64,000 bases of DNA from the NCBI RefSeq assembly GCF_000019965.1, contig NC_010571.1:496001-560000 (forward strand). The letters are read 5' to 3'. A program made the translations under genes and the position numbers. Of the stretch, positions 43,948-52,789 are shown piece by piece; position 1 is the stretch's first letter; each line of letters opens with the position of its first letter. Source of the stretch: Opitutus terrae PB90-1 (GTDB lineage: Bacteria > Verrucomicrobiota > Verrucomicrobiia > Opitutales > Opitutaceae). The notes under the pieces were generated by a model. It ran no database searches. It was not told the origin of the DNA and saw only the letters and a list, made by a program, of their open reading frames with translations.

Positions 43948-46314
43948 TCAGCAGCCGAGGCGGGCGGAAAGCGCTGCGATCTGCGGGTGATTCGGCGCGT
44001 GGCGCTTCAGCTCGGTGAACGCATCGCGCGCGAGGTCAGTCGCGCCGACGGCTTCCGCCAGGTCGATCAACATCAGCCACGCCTCCCCGTTCGTGACGTC
44101 GAGCTGCAGACTCGTCTGCAAGGCCTGAATCGCCTCACTGCTCTGGCCGTTTCCATGCATCGCCTGCGCGAGATAGAGCCAGCGCGCCGCGTTCGCGTCG
44201 GCGGCTTCCACCGCGGGCAACAGGTAGTCCACGGCACGCGCGACCTGACCGAGGCCCAACAGGGCTCGGCCGAGGAGTGCACGGGCCACGGCGTTTGCCG
44301 GCTGCGCCCGCAGCATCTGCCGCGCTTCGGCGGCTGCATTGAAATAGTCAGCGTCACTCAACGCCTGCTCGGCCGCCCGCAGATGCTCCGGCAGCGCGAT
44401 CGCGTCGCCGTTGATTTGGATCGGCCCGTCGTTGCCGTGGAGCTTTCGCTCGCCCACGGAAAGCATTTCGTCGAACGCGGACTCCAGCACATCGCCGAAC
44501 GCGTCGCCGGTCGCGAGCGCGTCGAATGGCCAGGCCACGCACGCCATCGTGCTGCGAATCCGTTCCGCCAGCCCGGCGCGCTGCTCGGCGTTGCGCGCGA
44601 GTCCTACCACCAGCCCGTTCATCTCTTCAGCGCGTGGCGCGATCAGTTCGCTGCAGCCAATCGAGCGTAGCAGCGCTGCCACGCGTTGACCGCGCAGATG
44701 CGCGCCCGCGTGCGTCACCACTGGCACGCCACGGCTCAGCGCCGCTACCGCCGCCGCATCCTCGCCGCTGACGTCGAGATAAACGTCCCCCAATGAAAGC
44801 ACCGCCTCCAGCTCGTGTTGCGAAGCCGGCACCGCGGTAAGTAGTACGCTGCGGTCATCAGCAATTCCAGCCCCGGCCAGCGCGCGATCGATCGCCGCGC
44901 AGGCGCGTGCTGCGATGTCCGCGTCAACAGCATCGGCGCCCGTCCGCTGGAACAACAACCGGCTGTTCGGCACCGCCGACAGCAGCCGGCTCCACGAAGC
45001 CAGAACCTCCGGTGTGATCTGGGTCCAGTCCGCCGCGGCAGCGAACACCACCGCATCCGCCGGCAGTCCAACGTCGGCACGCGTGATCTGCGTCTCGACC
45101 GCTCCGGTGCCCGTCACAAAATCGAACGTTCGCGCAGGCCCCGCCATCACGGCCAGCCGCTCGCTGAACTGCGCCGGATCCTTGTCCACCTCGGTGAACG
45201 CCCCCGCCACGAACACATCGATGTTCACGAAGCCGGTCGTGCCCCCATGGTGGGCCGACGTCGCAACCTGCAGCGGCGCCAGCCGCGCCGTCGCCAGTTT
45301 CGCGAGGTCGCCAAAACTGCCTGTCAGTTCGCCACAGAAAACCAGCACGTCGAGCATCGATCCAGCGATCAGGGCCGCCTGCTCCGCCACGTCTGCCGGC
45401 AGGGTCTGCACCTGCGCGGCGCTTTGCCGGACCGCGCTTTCCCAACGGTTCTCAGTCGGTCGCAGGATAAAAACCTGTGTCTCGAACCGATCCGGATCCA
45501 GATGACCGAGCAGCGGCATCGTAGCGTGCATCGCCGCGCTGCCATCGAATTCCGGCACCACAAATCCCAACCGCAGCAGCCGCCCCTCGCGACCGATCGC
45601 CACCGGCGGTTCGACGCTGATTTTTTTCCGTTCGAGCCGCGCGATCAGCCGCGCGTGCAGCTCGGCGTGCCGACGGAGGCTCTGCGAACTCAACCGCAGC
45701 AGCGCCTGGTTCGAACGAGTCTGGTAATGGTCCAGCGCCGTACGGACGGCAAGCGCCCCAGGATTCCGCTCCACACCTTCGACCAGCTTGGTGAGCTGTC
45801 GCTCGCAGTGCGCCGCGTAGGCGTCTGCCTGCCCCGGTGCCGCGAAACTCTCCGGCACGGCGAACAGCCACTCCGCACAGGTAAGCATCAACCACTCCGG
45901 CACACGCTCCAGCTCCGGTAAAACGGCGATCGCCCACGCCGGCCGCAGCAGCATCTGCGCAACCAGCCCTGGCCAGCCTTTCGCGACCGGAACCGCGGCA
46001 TCGCTCACGGCCAGTCGCTCCTGCACTCCCGCGGCCACAACCTTGCGGATCAATTCGCCGAGATCCGCACGCAGGATGGCATCGGTCGCGCTGTGCGGCA
46101 GCGCCGCCGCCGCGTTCGCCGCAGCCTGCACGGCGTTGCTGAAATTGGTCCAAGCTTCGGCCGACGCCGGTGCCGCCAGGTAGGTCGCGAGACAACTCCG
46201 GGCTGCTGCAACCGCGGCCGCGCATGGCTGCGCAGCAGACGGCTTGCCGTCCGGGGTCGCTTGAGGGGTTTGTGGCGTGACGAAGGGTTGAGGCAAAAGC
46301 GCGTCCAGAGGCAT
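43948..46314 (-). CDS. Divergent GT41-like glycosyltransferase with C-terminal TPR
   Basis: 788 residues from ATG at 46314 (an earlier ATG at 46365 adds 17 residues and overlaps a palindrome). A helical N-terminal region is followed by an O-GlcNAc-transferase-like catalytic part at about 235-620 (LRLGFVVPEFDGSAAMHATMPLL, APLQVATSAHHGGTTGFVNID, LGDVYLDVSGEDAAAVAALSRGVPVV). It has lost the canonical GTTTTCEALWMGVPVVT string. TPR repeats then follow (AARQMLRA-type helices, ALLGRALLGLGQVARAVDYL, AIQALQTSLQLDVTNGEAWL), the reverse of the usual TPR-first order. First gene of the leftward glycan operon. The activity may be altered. Confidence 0.7.
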   Translation of the reverse strand: MPLDALLPQPFVTPQTPQATPDGKPSAAQPCAAAVAAARSCLATYLAAPASAEAWTNFSNAVQAAANAAAALPHSATDAILRADLGELIRKVVAAGVQERLAVSDAAVPVAKGWPGLVAQMLLRPAWAIAVLPELERVPEWLMLTCAEWLFAVPESFAAPGQADAYAAHCERQLTKLVEGVERNPGALAVRTALDHYQTRSNQALLRLSSQSLRRHAELHARLIARLERKKISVEPPVAIGREGRLLRLGFVVPEFDGSAAMHATMPLLGHLDPDRFETQVFILRPTENRWESAVRQSAAQVQTLPADVAEQAALIAGSMLDVLVFCGELTGSFGDLAKLATARLAPLQVATSAHHGGTTGFVNIDVFVAGAFTEVDKDPAQFSERLAVMAGPARTFDFVTGTGAVETQITRADVGLPADAVVFAAAADWTQITPEVLASWSRLLSAVPNSRLLFQRTGADAVDADIAARACAAIDRALAGAGIADDRSVLLTAVPASQHELEAVLSLGDVYLDVSGEDAAAVAALSRGVPVVTHAGAHLRGQRVAALLRSIGCSELIAPRAEEMNGLVVGLARNAEQRAGLAERIRSTMACVAWPFDALATGDAFGDVLESAFDEMLSVGERKLHGNDGPIQINGDAIALPEHLRAAEQALSDADYFNAAAEARQMLRAQPANAVARALLGRALLGLGQVARAVDYLLPAVEAADANAARWLYLAQAMHGNGQSSEAIQALQTSLQLDVTNGEAWLMLIDLAEAVGATDLARDAFTELKRHAPNHPQIAALSARLGC

Positions 46315-46364
46315 GGGACCTCGGCAGATGCAAATTTCACGCCGGGACGACTTAACGACATACA

Positions 46365-46385
46365 AGCTGCTGTTAAACAGCAGCT
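46365..46385. promoter_or_regulatory. 21-bp palindrome before the glycan operon
   Basis: Perfect arms AGCTGCTGTT and AACAGCAGCT around a single central base, followed on the plus strand by AACCCG and eight Ts. It could be an operator for the glycan operon, whose first gene starts 51 bp away, or part of a plus-strand terminator. Confidence 0.4.
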
Positions 46386-46437
46386 AACCCGTTTTTTTTA
46401 CAGGCCTGATCATCACGTGCCGACGTTTCCCGACGTG

Positions 46438-46454
46438 CCGGCAGAAATTGCCGG
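46438..46454. promoter_or_regulatory. Second CCGGCA-N5-TGCCGG palindrome
   Basis: Same half-sites and spacing as at 6272-6288, here in the 283-bp region between the HDOD gene and the glycan operon. Confidence 0.35.
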
Positions 46455-46499
46455 CCTCTATTTGCATGCTCCCACCACGGAGAGCCGCTCGAACGATGA

Positions 46500-46572
46500 T
46501 GTAGCCGGGCTCGACGAACCCAGATTTCGGCGGAGGGGATGTCCTGTTCCGAGGTCAGCGACCTCGGCTACA
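46500..46572. repeat. Dispersed palindromic repeat (TGTAGCC...GGCTACA)
   Basis: Terminal inverted TGTAGCC/GGCTACA with an internal GAGGTCAGCGACCTC dyad; ends 25 bp from the HDOD stop. Comparable elements with TGTAG...CTACA ends occur at 60736-60821. Confidence 0.5.
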
Positions 46573-46597
46573 GGCTTTTCAAGCCCGCCAGCCCGCC

Positions 46598-47440
46598 TCA
46601 GCTCACCGCGGCGCGCACCGGGCCGAATTGCTCTAAAGCTGCTTGTAGCGCGTCGTCGACTTCCTCGGCGGCAATCTCGCCGTATTCGAACTTGGCGGGC
46701 AGCGCCTTCCAATAGTCCAGTTCGCCCGGGAACCGATGGCCGCCACGCTCCGCCGCCCCCGAGGCCACATTAAGCAAACGCGCCAGCGGGGAACCCTCGC
46801 CCGCAGTGAGATAGTGGTCGCGGATTCCCTCCACCGTCTCCGCGGGGAACCTCCACTCCTTCAGAATGATCGCGGCCGCCTCACAATTGTTCATCCCGAC
46901 GAAGTTCACCTCCCACGTGGCGAGCGGCCCGGCCGAGTGACCGGGATAGCTGCCGCGATAGCTGCCACTGCGCGTCAGCCCGTCCAAGGCGATCTTGCCC
47001 ATCGAGCGCAACAGCCCCGCCGTGTACGCCAATCGCGCATCGACGCCGGCGCGCGGCGCGAGGATCTCCGCCACCAAAGCGGTGAGCAGCGCATTTTCGC
47101 GCACCTGCGCTCCGCTCACGCCGTAGATTGCCAGCGGCTTGTCCGCAACCTGCGACACCGCCGCGAAACCCGTTAGCCGGTAAACCTCCATGTAGCCGAC
47201 GCGCGCGAGGGCCTCCTCCAACGAGGCATAAGGCTGTCCGGCATTGTAGAAGGCGCTGTTGCTGATCCGGATGATGCGCGCCGTCAGCGAGGCATCGCGG
47301 CGCAGCAGCGCCGTGACTTCGCTCATGTCGGAGTTCGGGTCGAGCAGCAGATGACCGAGCTCGGCGAGAATGCGCGGGGCCGCGGGAATGGATTTCGCGA
47401 CATGCAGCAGCGTCTCGCGCGGAATAGGAGTGGCGCTCAT
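46598..47440 (-). CDS. HDOD domain protein with its own sigma-28 promoter
   Basis: 280-residue single-domain HDOD protein: IPAAPRILAELGHLLLDPNSDM, LLRRDASLTARIIRISNSAFYN, EALARVGYMEVYRLTGFAAV, RLAYTAGLLRSMGKIALDGL, EAAAIILKEWRFPAETVEGIRDHY. The ATG at 47440 is only about 10 bp past the -10 of a sigma-28 promoter, so the transcript would be leaderless or nearly so. The position next to two glycosyltransferase operons and the promoter tie it to flagellation. Confidence 0.87.
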   Translation of the reverse strand: MSATPIPRETLLHVAKSIPAAPRILAELGHLLLDPNSDMSEVTALLRRDASLTARIIRISNSAFYNAGQPYASLEEALARVGYMEVYRLTGFAAVSQVADKPLAIYGVSGAQVRENALLTALVAEILAPRAGVDARLAYTAGLLRSMGKIALDGLTRSGSYRGSYPGHSAGPLATWEVNFVGMNNCEAAAIILKEWRFPAETVEGIRDHYLTAGEGSPLARLLNVASGAAERGGHRFPGELDYWKALPAKFEYGEIAAEEVDDALQAALEQFGPVRAAVS

Positions 47441-47449
47441 CGGAGCGTC

Positions 47450-47476
47450 TTATCGACTAAAACGCAGCCGACGTGA
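47450..47476 (-). promoter_or_regulatory. Sigma-28 promoter of the HDOD gene
   Basis: TCAC - 15 bp - GTCGATAA on the minus strand (TTCA - 16 bp also possible). Confidence 0.6.
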
Positions 47477-47554
47477 AGCCGAATTCCCGCGCCGTGACCA
47501 TCGCAGGCGCACCTCACTTTTCTGACAGGACCGGACACCCCTGCCACGCGACGC

Positions 47555-49438
47555 TCACGTTCCGAGGGCTCCGTGACGCAAGCACCACTCGCCCCAACAC
47601 TGCCGCAATCCCGCCGCGAATCGGGCCGCCTGCGCCGGATGATCAAGCAGCGGACTGCGCTTCAGGCCCTCGCGCAAATCCCGGCGCAGTTGGGCGCGTC
47701 TCGCCGGATCCGCGGCGAGCGCCAGCGCGATGGCCACGTAGTCATCCGCAGAGTGCGCGATCCATTCCGAATGACCGACCGCGCTCAGCAGGCTCACGCC
47801 TACGCGCGACGAATGCCGGTCTCCCGCCAGCGTCACCACCGGCACACCCATCCACAAGGCCTCGCAGGTCGTGGTCGTGCCATGATAGGGGAAGGTGTCC
47901 AGCGCCACGTCGACGCGATGGTACAGCGCCAGGTGCGCTGCGGTGTCGGGAGTGCGTTCAAGCAGTTCAACGCGGTCCACGGGCAACCCGGCCGTCTCCA
48001 TGCGGGCGACGTAGCGCCCGCGCGATTCAGGCTCCGACAGGCCTACCCCTTTCAGGAGCAGCCGGCCGTTCGGCACCTGCTTCAACAGCCGGCCCCACAC
48101 GGCCAGCATCGAATCGGTGATCTTCGAGAGATTATTGAAGCTGCCGAACACCACCGATCCATCCGCTGCCGGTTCACGCGTGTTGGGTGCGAGTGAGTCG
48201 GGCGGCGCAAGATAGGCCCATGCCGTCGGCGCAAACCGCACCAGTTTCTCCGTCGCCAACGCGTCCGCCTCACCCGGCGGGTCAGCGAGCGCGTCGGTGA
48301 AACGATAATCCATCGCCGCGACACCGGTCGTATCGGGATAGCCGAGATAGGTGATCTGCACTGGTGCCAGCCGATGGGCGAAGATCGGCAGCCGATTGAA
48401 TCCCGTGTGGCCGGCCAGATCGATCAGGACGTCCGGCGCGTCTTCGCGGATCGTGGCCTCCACGAAGGAATGCGAACGTCCCACGAAATTTCGCCACACC
48501 GCGGCGCGCGTCCGAAAACGCGCGGTCACCTCGTCTTCGCGCGGGTGATTGTGGTAGAGACACAGCTCAAACTCCCGCGGATTCAGGTGCTGCAAGAGCG
48601 GCTCGATAAAGTAGGCGCAGGCGTGAAGCCGAAAATCAGGCGACAGCACGCCCACCCGCAGCCGCCGGTTCGGGTCTGGCACGTTCTTGAACGCCTGAAC
48701 CGTGGGCCCGCCGGCGATTCGTCCGTACTCCACATGCTCCGCGAACAGTTGGTCGCGCGAAACCCCTTCGAGGTAGTGCAGCGCGAACAACCGGTAGCTC
48801 CGCGCCTCGAGATTTCCCGGCTGCCGGGCGAGCACGCGGCCATAGTCTTCCACCGCTTCGGGAATCCGGTTCGTTTGCTGCAATGCTTGCGCGCGACCAA
48901 ACCGCGCCTCGGCGTGATGCGGGTCGATCGCGAGCGCGCGTTCGTGACAGGCAAGAGCTTCCAGGGGTCGCGCCGCGAGACTCAACGTGAGGCCGTAGTT
49001 ATACCACGCCAGCGCGTCCTTCGGCTCCAACTCGATGGCTTTCTGATAGCAGTCGATCGCCTCGCGCAGCCGGTTTTGGGTCTTCAGGCAGTGGGCCAGG
49101 TGCGTCCAGGCTTCGTGCAGCTGCGGCTGGCGTGTCACCACGCCACGCAGATGCGCCTCCGCTTCCTTGTGTCGTCCCAGCGCCACGAGCACCATGCCCA
49201 ACTGCATCGCACAGGGCGCCGACTGGGGGTTCACGCGCAACGCCCGTTGCAGCAGATCCGCGGCCTCGGCCATTCGGCCCAACTGGAAGTTCACCAGGCC
49301 GAGCAGGTGCAGCGCTTCGAAGCTTTTGGGCGCGCCCAGCACCGCCTGCCGGTATTGTGCCTCCGCCTGAACCAGCCGTCCGGCGCGATGGTGCGCCGCG
49401 CCGGCTTGCAGCAGGGAAATGAGTTTGGCGGAGGTCAC
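47555..49438 (-). CDS. TPR-GT41 O-linked N-acetylglucosamine transferase-like protein (SPINDLY/OGT family)
   Basis: About 627 residues from GTG at 49438; an upstream GTG at 49546 would add 36 Arg-rich residues, and neither has a clear Shine-Dalgarno. TPR repeats fill the first half (AQYRQAVLGAPKSFEALHLLG, AIDCYQKAIELEPKDALAWYN, ALACHERALAIDPHHAEARFG). The GT41 catalytic half has RLRVGVLSPDFRLHACAYFIEPLL, DLAGHTGFNRLPIFAHRLAP, QITYLGYPDTTGVAAMDYR, FGSFNNLSKIT and LDTFPYHGTTTTCEALWMGV. All donor-binding motifs are intact. In bacteria such enzymes often modify flagellin or surface proteins. Confidence 0.88.
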   Translation of the reverse strand: MTSAKLISLLQAGAAHHRAGRLVQAEAQYRQAVLGAPKSFEALHLLGLVNFQLGRMAEAADLLQRALRVNPQSAPCAMQLGMVLVALGRHKEAEAHLRGVVTRQPQLHEAWTHLAHCLKTQNRLREAIDCYQKAIELEPKDALAWYNYGLTLSLAARPLEALACHERALAIDPHHAEARFGRAQALQQTNRIPEAVEDYGRVLARQPGNLEARSYRLFALHYLEGVSRDQLFAEHVEYGRIAGGPTVQAFKNVPDPNRRLRVGVLSPDFRLHACAYFIEPLLQHLNPREFELCLYHNHPREDEVTARFRTRAAVWRNFVGRSHSFVEATIREDAPDVLIDLAGHTGFNRLPIFAHRLAPVQITYLGYPDTTGVAAMDYRFTDALADPPGEADALATEKLVRFAPTAWAYLAPPDSLAPNTREPAADGSVVFGSFNNLSKITDSMLAVWGRLLKQVPNGRLLLKGVGLSEPESRGRYVARMETAGLPVDRVELLERTPDTAAHLALYHRVDVALDTFPYHGTTTTCEALWMGVPVVTLAGDRHSSRVGVSLLSAVGHSEWIAHSADDYVAIALALAADPARRAQLRRDLREGLKRSPLLDHPAQAARFAAGLRQCWGEWCLRHGALGT

Positions 49439-49485
49439 GGTTGAAGGAGATGGATCCAAGCGCGGCCGGCGGCCAGTCCGAATCA

Positions 49486-49507
49486 CACCGGCTCGCGCAT
49501 GCCGGTG
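49486..49507. other. Hairpin in the divergent GT41/HDOD region
   Basis: CACCGGC / GCCGGTG stem (7 bp) with an 8-base loop between the two divergent starts. Confidence 0.35.
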
Positions 49508-49546
49508 CTCATTCGCCCTTCTCGCCGCCAATGATTGCGTTACCAC

Positions 49547-49573
49547 TCAAGCCGCAACCGCACGGACCGATTA
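49547..49573 (+). promoter_or_regulatory. Sigma-28 promoter of the HDOD gene at 49654
   Basis: TCAA - 15 bp - ACCGATTA. It lies inside the upstream-open reading frame of the HDOD gene and therefore argues for a start downstream of about 49580. Confidence 0.65.
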
Positions 49574-49653
49574 ACCTCTCGCCGAGTGCGTCTTCGCCCC
49601 CGGCTCTGTTTGTCTCGTCATCGATGCTCCTCGATCCGCCTCTGCTCGAATCC

Positions 49654-50565
49654 ATGTCTCCTCCACCCGCCAGGAAAGCACCCTACGCCGAGGCGGTCAT
49701 CAAGCGGCGTATTGAAGCGTGTCCGAAACTCGGCTCGTTGCAGAGCATCAACCGCGCGCTAAGCGAGCTGCTGCATTCGGAACAGAGCCTGAATTCGCAG
49801 ATCGCCCAGATCATTCGCCGCGACCCTTCGCTGACCGCGCGGCTGCTGCGGATGGTGAACTCGGTGTACTACGGGCTCTCCGCGCAGATCAACAACATCG
49901 AGGAGGCGGTCTTTTATCTCGGGCTGCGACAGATTCGCGAGCTCTCCATGGCCACGCCCGTGATCGAGGAGCTGGAAAAGCTCCAGACCCACTCTGTCAC
50001 GCTCCCGTGGAAGGAGCTCTGGAATCACAGCATCGCCACGGCGATCCTCACGCGCGAAATCCTGAGCGCGACGACTTTTCAGATCGACGATGACACCGAC
50101 TACCTGATCGGCCTGCTGCACAACGTCGGGAAGGTCATCATGGCGAATGCGTTTCCCGACGAACTCCAGCAGTTGATCGGCATGCACGCGCATACGCCCG
50201 CGGCCTTTTGCCGGCTCGAACGCGAGCTGATCGGATGGGATCATGCGAAGATCGGCGCGTATTATCTGGAGCAGCATCGCATCTCGGATGAGATCATCAC
50301 CGCCGTGCTGCACCACAACGACCCGGCTCGCGCGCCCCAGCATCAGATGTTCGCTGCCGCGGTTCAAGTGGCCGATCACGTCGTTCGGCACGCCGGCATC
50401 ACCGGCGGTTTCGAATCGGTCGCACCGGTGGAACACGAAGCCTGGCTCAAGCTCGACGGCTGGCGCATTCTCTACGGCGCCGAAGGGCCGGAAGGCATGC
50501 TCGCCCGCGCCGCGCTCGCCAACACCCTGAATCGGCTGCCGTCGATGTTGCAGGGTTTGCTGTGA
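49654..50565 (+). CDS. HDOD domain protein
   Basis: 303 residues from ATG at 49654 (ATG at 49624 is an alternative; the frame is open back to 49441 but would cross the promoter at 49547-49573). HDOD pieces: VIKRRIEACPKLGSLQSINRAL, IIRRDPSLTARLLRMVNSVYYG, EAVFYLGLRQIRELSMATPVI, YLIGLLHNVGKVIMANAF, IGAYYLEQHRISDEIITAVLHHND. LHNVGK and VLHHND resemble an HD-type metal site with Asn for Asp. Third HDOD gene of the window and second with a sigma-28 promoter. Confidence 0.86.
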   Translation: MSPPPARKAPYAEAVIKRRIEACPKLGSLQSINRALSELLHSEQSLNSQIAQIIRRDPSLTARLLRMVNSVYYGLSAQINNIEEAVFYLGLRQIRELSMATPVIEELEKLQTHSVTLPWKELWNHSIATAILTREILSATTFQIDDDTDYLIGLLHNVGKVIMANAFPDELQQLIGMHAHTPAAFCRLERELIGWDHAKIGAYYLEQHRISDEIITAVLHHNDPARAPQHQMFAAAVQVADHVVRHAGITGGFESVAPVEHEAWLKLDGWRILYGAEGPEGMLARAALANTLNRLPSMLQGLL

Positions 50566-50576
50566 ACGCATGATGC

Positions 50577-50760
50577 AGACCAGCGTCCAGCGCCCAGAGT
50601 CCAGAGCCGGTGAACGAATCGCCGGAGTCGCCGCCGGACTATGGCGGTGGCACGGGCATCTTGCCCGTGATCCGAAGCCACGGGCGGGACGCCCGTGCCA
50701 CTACGCGCCGCGCAACCGCGCGCCCTGCTTTTCGCTCTAGGCTCTCCGCTCTCGACCGAC
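50577..50760. repeat. Repeat-filled gap before the hybrid kinase
   Basis: Contains CAGCGTCCAGCGCCCAGAGT-type and CGCTCTAGGCTCTCCGCTCT-type strings (same family as 5201-5316). Between them is a perfect 11-bp inverted repeat GTGGCACGGGC / GCCCGTGCCAC (50647-50657 and 50691-50701) enclosing two smaller hairpins of the CACGGGCG...CGCCCGTG family. Confidence 0.6.
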
Positions 50761-50767
50761 TTTCACC

Positions 50768-52696
50768 ATGTCCACCCTGACGAGTGATTCCACCACAGGC
50801 GGAGCGATGTCGCCGGGCGATGTCAGCCTCGGACCGTGGGAGAACAGCGCTGACCCCGCGTATTGCCGCGACCTGAAGGGTCGGCTCATCGCAGCCAATC
50901 TCTCCTTCGCGCGCAAGTTCGGCCGTCCCCAGACCGGTCTCGCCGGTTTGCTCATGGCGGAGTTCATTCACCCGGACGATCTCGCCGCGTTCAACGCCAC
51001 GTTCGTCGAACTCGCGGAGCCGCCCTACCGTGCCGTTTCGGAGTCCCGCTGGATAACGCCGCAGGGCGTGCGCTGGTTTTCCTGGGAAAAGACGTCGATC
51101 CGCGACGCGTCCGGCGCCATCGTCGCCGTCCGCGGCGTCGGGCGCGACATCACGCGGCAGCGGATGGCCGAGGAGCAGTTTTATCGGCTTTCGCGCGCTA
51201 TCGAGCAGTCGCCGGTCGCGATCGTCATCACCGATCTCGATGGTCGCGCGCAATACGTGAACCCGAAGTTCACCGAAGTGTCCGGCCGCACCCTGGAAGA
51301 CATTCTCGACCGCAAGATCGAAGTCCTGCGCGACGGTCATCCCGACGAGGATTCCTACCGCAAGTTCTGGGACACCGTGCGCGCGGGCGGCGAATGGCGC
51401 GGCGAACTCGCCACGCGGCGGCCCGACGGCACGACCGTGTGGGAATCGGTGAAAGTCTCCTGTCTGCGCAATCCCACCGGCGAGATTACCAATCTCCTGT
51501 GCATGCGCGAGGACATCACCAGCCGGAAAGCCCTCGAGGCGGAACTGCGGCAGGCGCACAAGATGGAGAGCCTCGGCACGCTCGCCGGCGGCATCGCGCA
51601 TGATTTCAACAACCTGCTCGCGATTATTCACGGCTATTCCGAGTTCTGTCTGCAGGGCGCCGCGGAGCCGGCGGTGATGCAGAAAAGCCTGCAGGAAATC
51701 CACCGCGCCGCGCAGCGCGCCAGCGGGCTCGTGAAGCAGATCCTCACCTTCAGCCGCAAAGCCGAGATCCGCTACGCCCCGGTCGACCTGAACCAACTCG
51801 CGCGCGACCTCGTGGCGCTGATGTCCGAGACGTTCCCACGCACGATCACCTTCACCCTCGATCTCGCGGAAAAGTTGCCGCCGCTCCTCGCGGACCAGAC
51901 CCAAGTGCAGCAAATCGTGCTCAACCTGTGCGTGAACGCACGCGACGCGATGCCGGACGGCGGCTCGATCGTCGTGTCCACCGCGATCCGGCTGGGCGCG
52001 GAATTGCAGTCGCGTCACTACTCCGCCGAGCCGGTGCGACGCTACGCCTGCCTGAGCATTGCCGACAGCGGCAGCGGGATGACGCCGGAAGTTTGCTCGC
52101 GCATTTTCGAGCCGTTTTTCACGACAAAACAGTCAAACCAGGGCACGGGGCTGGGTCTGGCGGTCGTCTACGGCATCGCGACCAGCCACAACGGCTTCAT
52201 CGACGTCGAAAGCACCGTCGGGATCGGCAGCACGTTCCGCGTCTACCTGCCGCTGGCCAGCGACACCGCCGCCACCGCCCCGGTGACCAACAGCAGCGAA
52301 TTCCCGCCCGGCACGGAATCGATCCTCGTGGTCGATGACGAAGGCCCGCTCCGGATGCTGCTGTCGGCGGCTTTCACGCGCAAGGGCTACAAGGTTTGCA
52401 CCGCCGCCACCGGCTCCGAAGCCATCGAAATCATTTGCGACAAGTCCCGGCCGCTGGACGCGGTGCTGCTGGATTTGAACCTCCCCGGCTCGAACGGCGT
52501 GCAGGTCCTGAAAGTCATCCGCAGCACCCGGCCGAACCTGCCGGTTCTGGTCATCAGCGGGCACATCACCCCGGAGGTTCGCACTGAATTTCAGCAGCTT
52601 AACCAGCGCGACTTTGTGCAGAAGCCTTACCGGCTCGACGAGATCGGCCGGCGTTTGCGCAAGCTGTTCGAACAATCGGCCGAAGGGCGAAAGTAA
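50768..52696 (+). CDS. PAS-PAS hybrid sensor histidine kinase
   Basis: 642 residues, no membrane segment. Two PAS/PAC domains (about 25-135: CRDLKGRLIAANLSFARKFG, VGRDITRQRMAEEQF; about 140-260: IEQSPVAIVITDLDGRAQYVNPKF, REDITSRKALE). HisKA follows with the phospho-His in LAGGIAHDFNNLLAII, then the ATPase domain (VLNLCVNARDAM, SIADSGSGMTPEV, FFTTKQSNQGTGLGLAVVYG). A C-terminal receiver completes it (ILVVDDEGPLR, acceptor Asp in AVLLDLNLPGSNG, FVQKPYRLDE). Cytosolic input, possibly redox or small-molecule sensing. Output partner unknown. Confidence 0.93.
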   Translation: MSTLTSDSTTGGAMSPGDVSLGPWENSADPAYCRDLKGRLIAANLSFARKFGRPQTGLAGLLMAEFIHPDDLAAFNATFVELAEPPYRAVSESRWITPQGVRWFSWEKTSIRDASGAIVAVRGVGRDITRQRMAEEQFYRLSRAIEQSPVAIVITDLDGRAQYVNPKFTEVSGRTLEDILDRKIEVLRDGHPDEDSYRKFWDTVRAGGEWRGELATRRPDGTTVWESVKVSCLRNPTGEITNLLCMREDITSRKALEAELRQAHKMESLGTLAGGIAHDFNNLLAIIHGYSEFCLQGAAEPAVMQKSLQEIHRAAQRASGLVKQILTFSRKAEIRYAPVDLNQLARDLVALMSETFPRTITFTLDLAEKLPPLLADQTQVQQIVLNLCVNARDAMPDGGSIVVSTAIRLGAELQSRHYSAEPVRRYACLSIADSGSGMTPEVCSRIFEPFFTTKQSNQGTGLGLAVVYGIATSHNGFIDVESTVGIGSTFRVYLPLASDTAATAPVTNSSEFPPGTESILVVDDEGPLRMLLSAAFTRKGYKVCTAATGSEAIEIICDKSRPLDAVLLDLNLPGSNGVQVLKVIRSTRPNLPVLVISGHITPEVRTEFQQLNQRDFVQKPYRLDEIGRRLRKLFEQSAEGRK

Positions 52697-52710
52697 GCCG
52701 GTAAAACCGT

Positions 52711-52737
52711 TCAGGTTTCCGGGGCCCGGGCCGATAG
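52711..52737 (+). promoter_or_regulatory. Sigma-28 promoter of the secreted/TPR/FlgN-like operon
   Basis: TCAG - 15 bp - GCCGATAG, 53 bp before the ATG at 52790. Confidence 0.7.
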
Positions 52738-52789
52738 ACTTTCTGGGCGAATACAAGACATCCACCACCAATGGACTGTCGTATTATCA

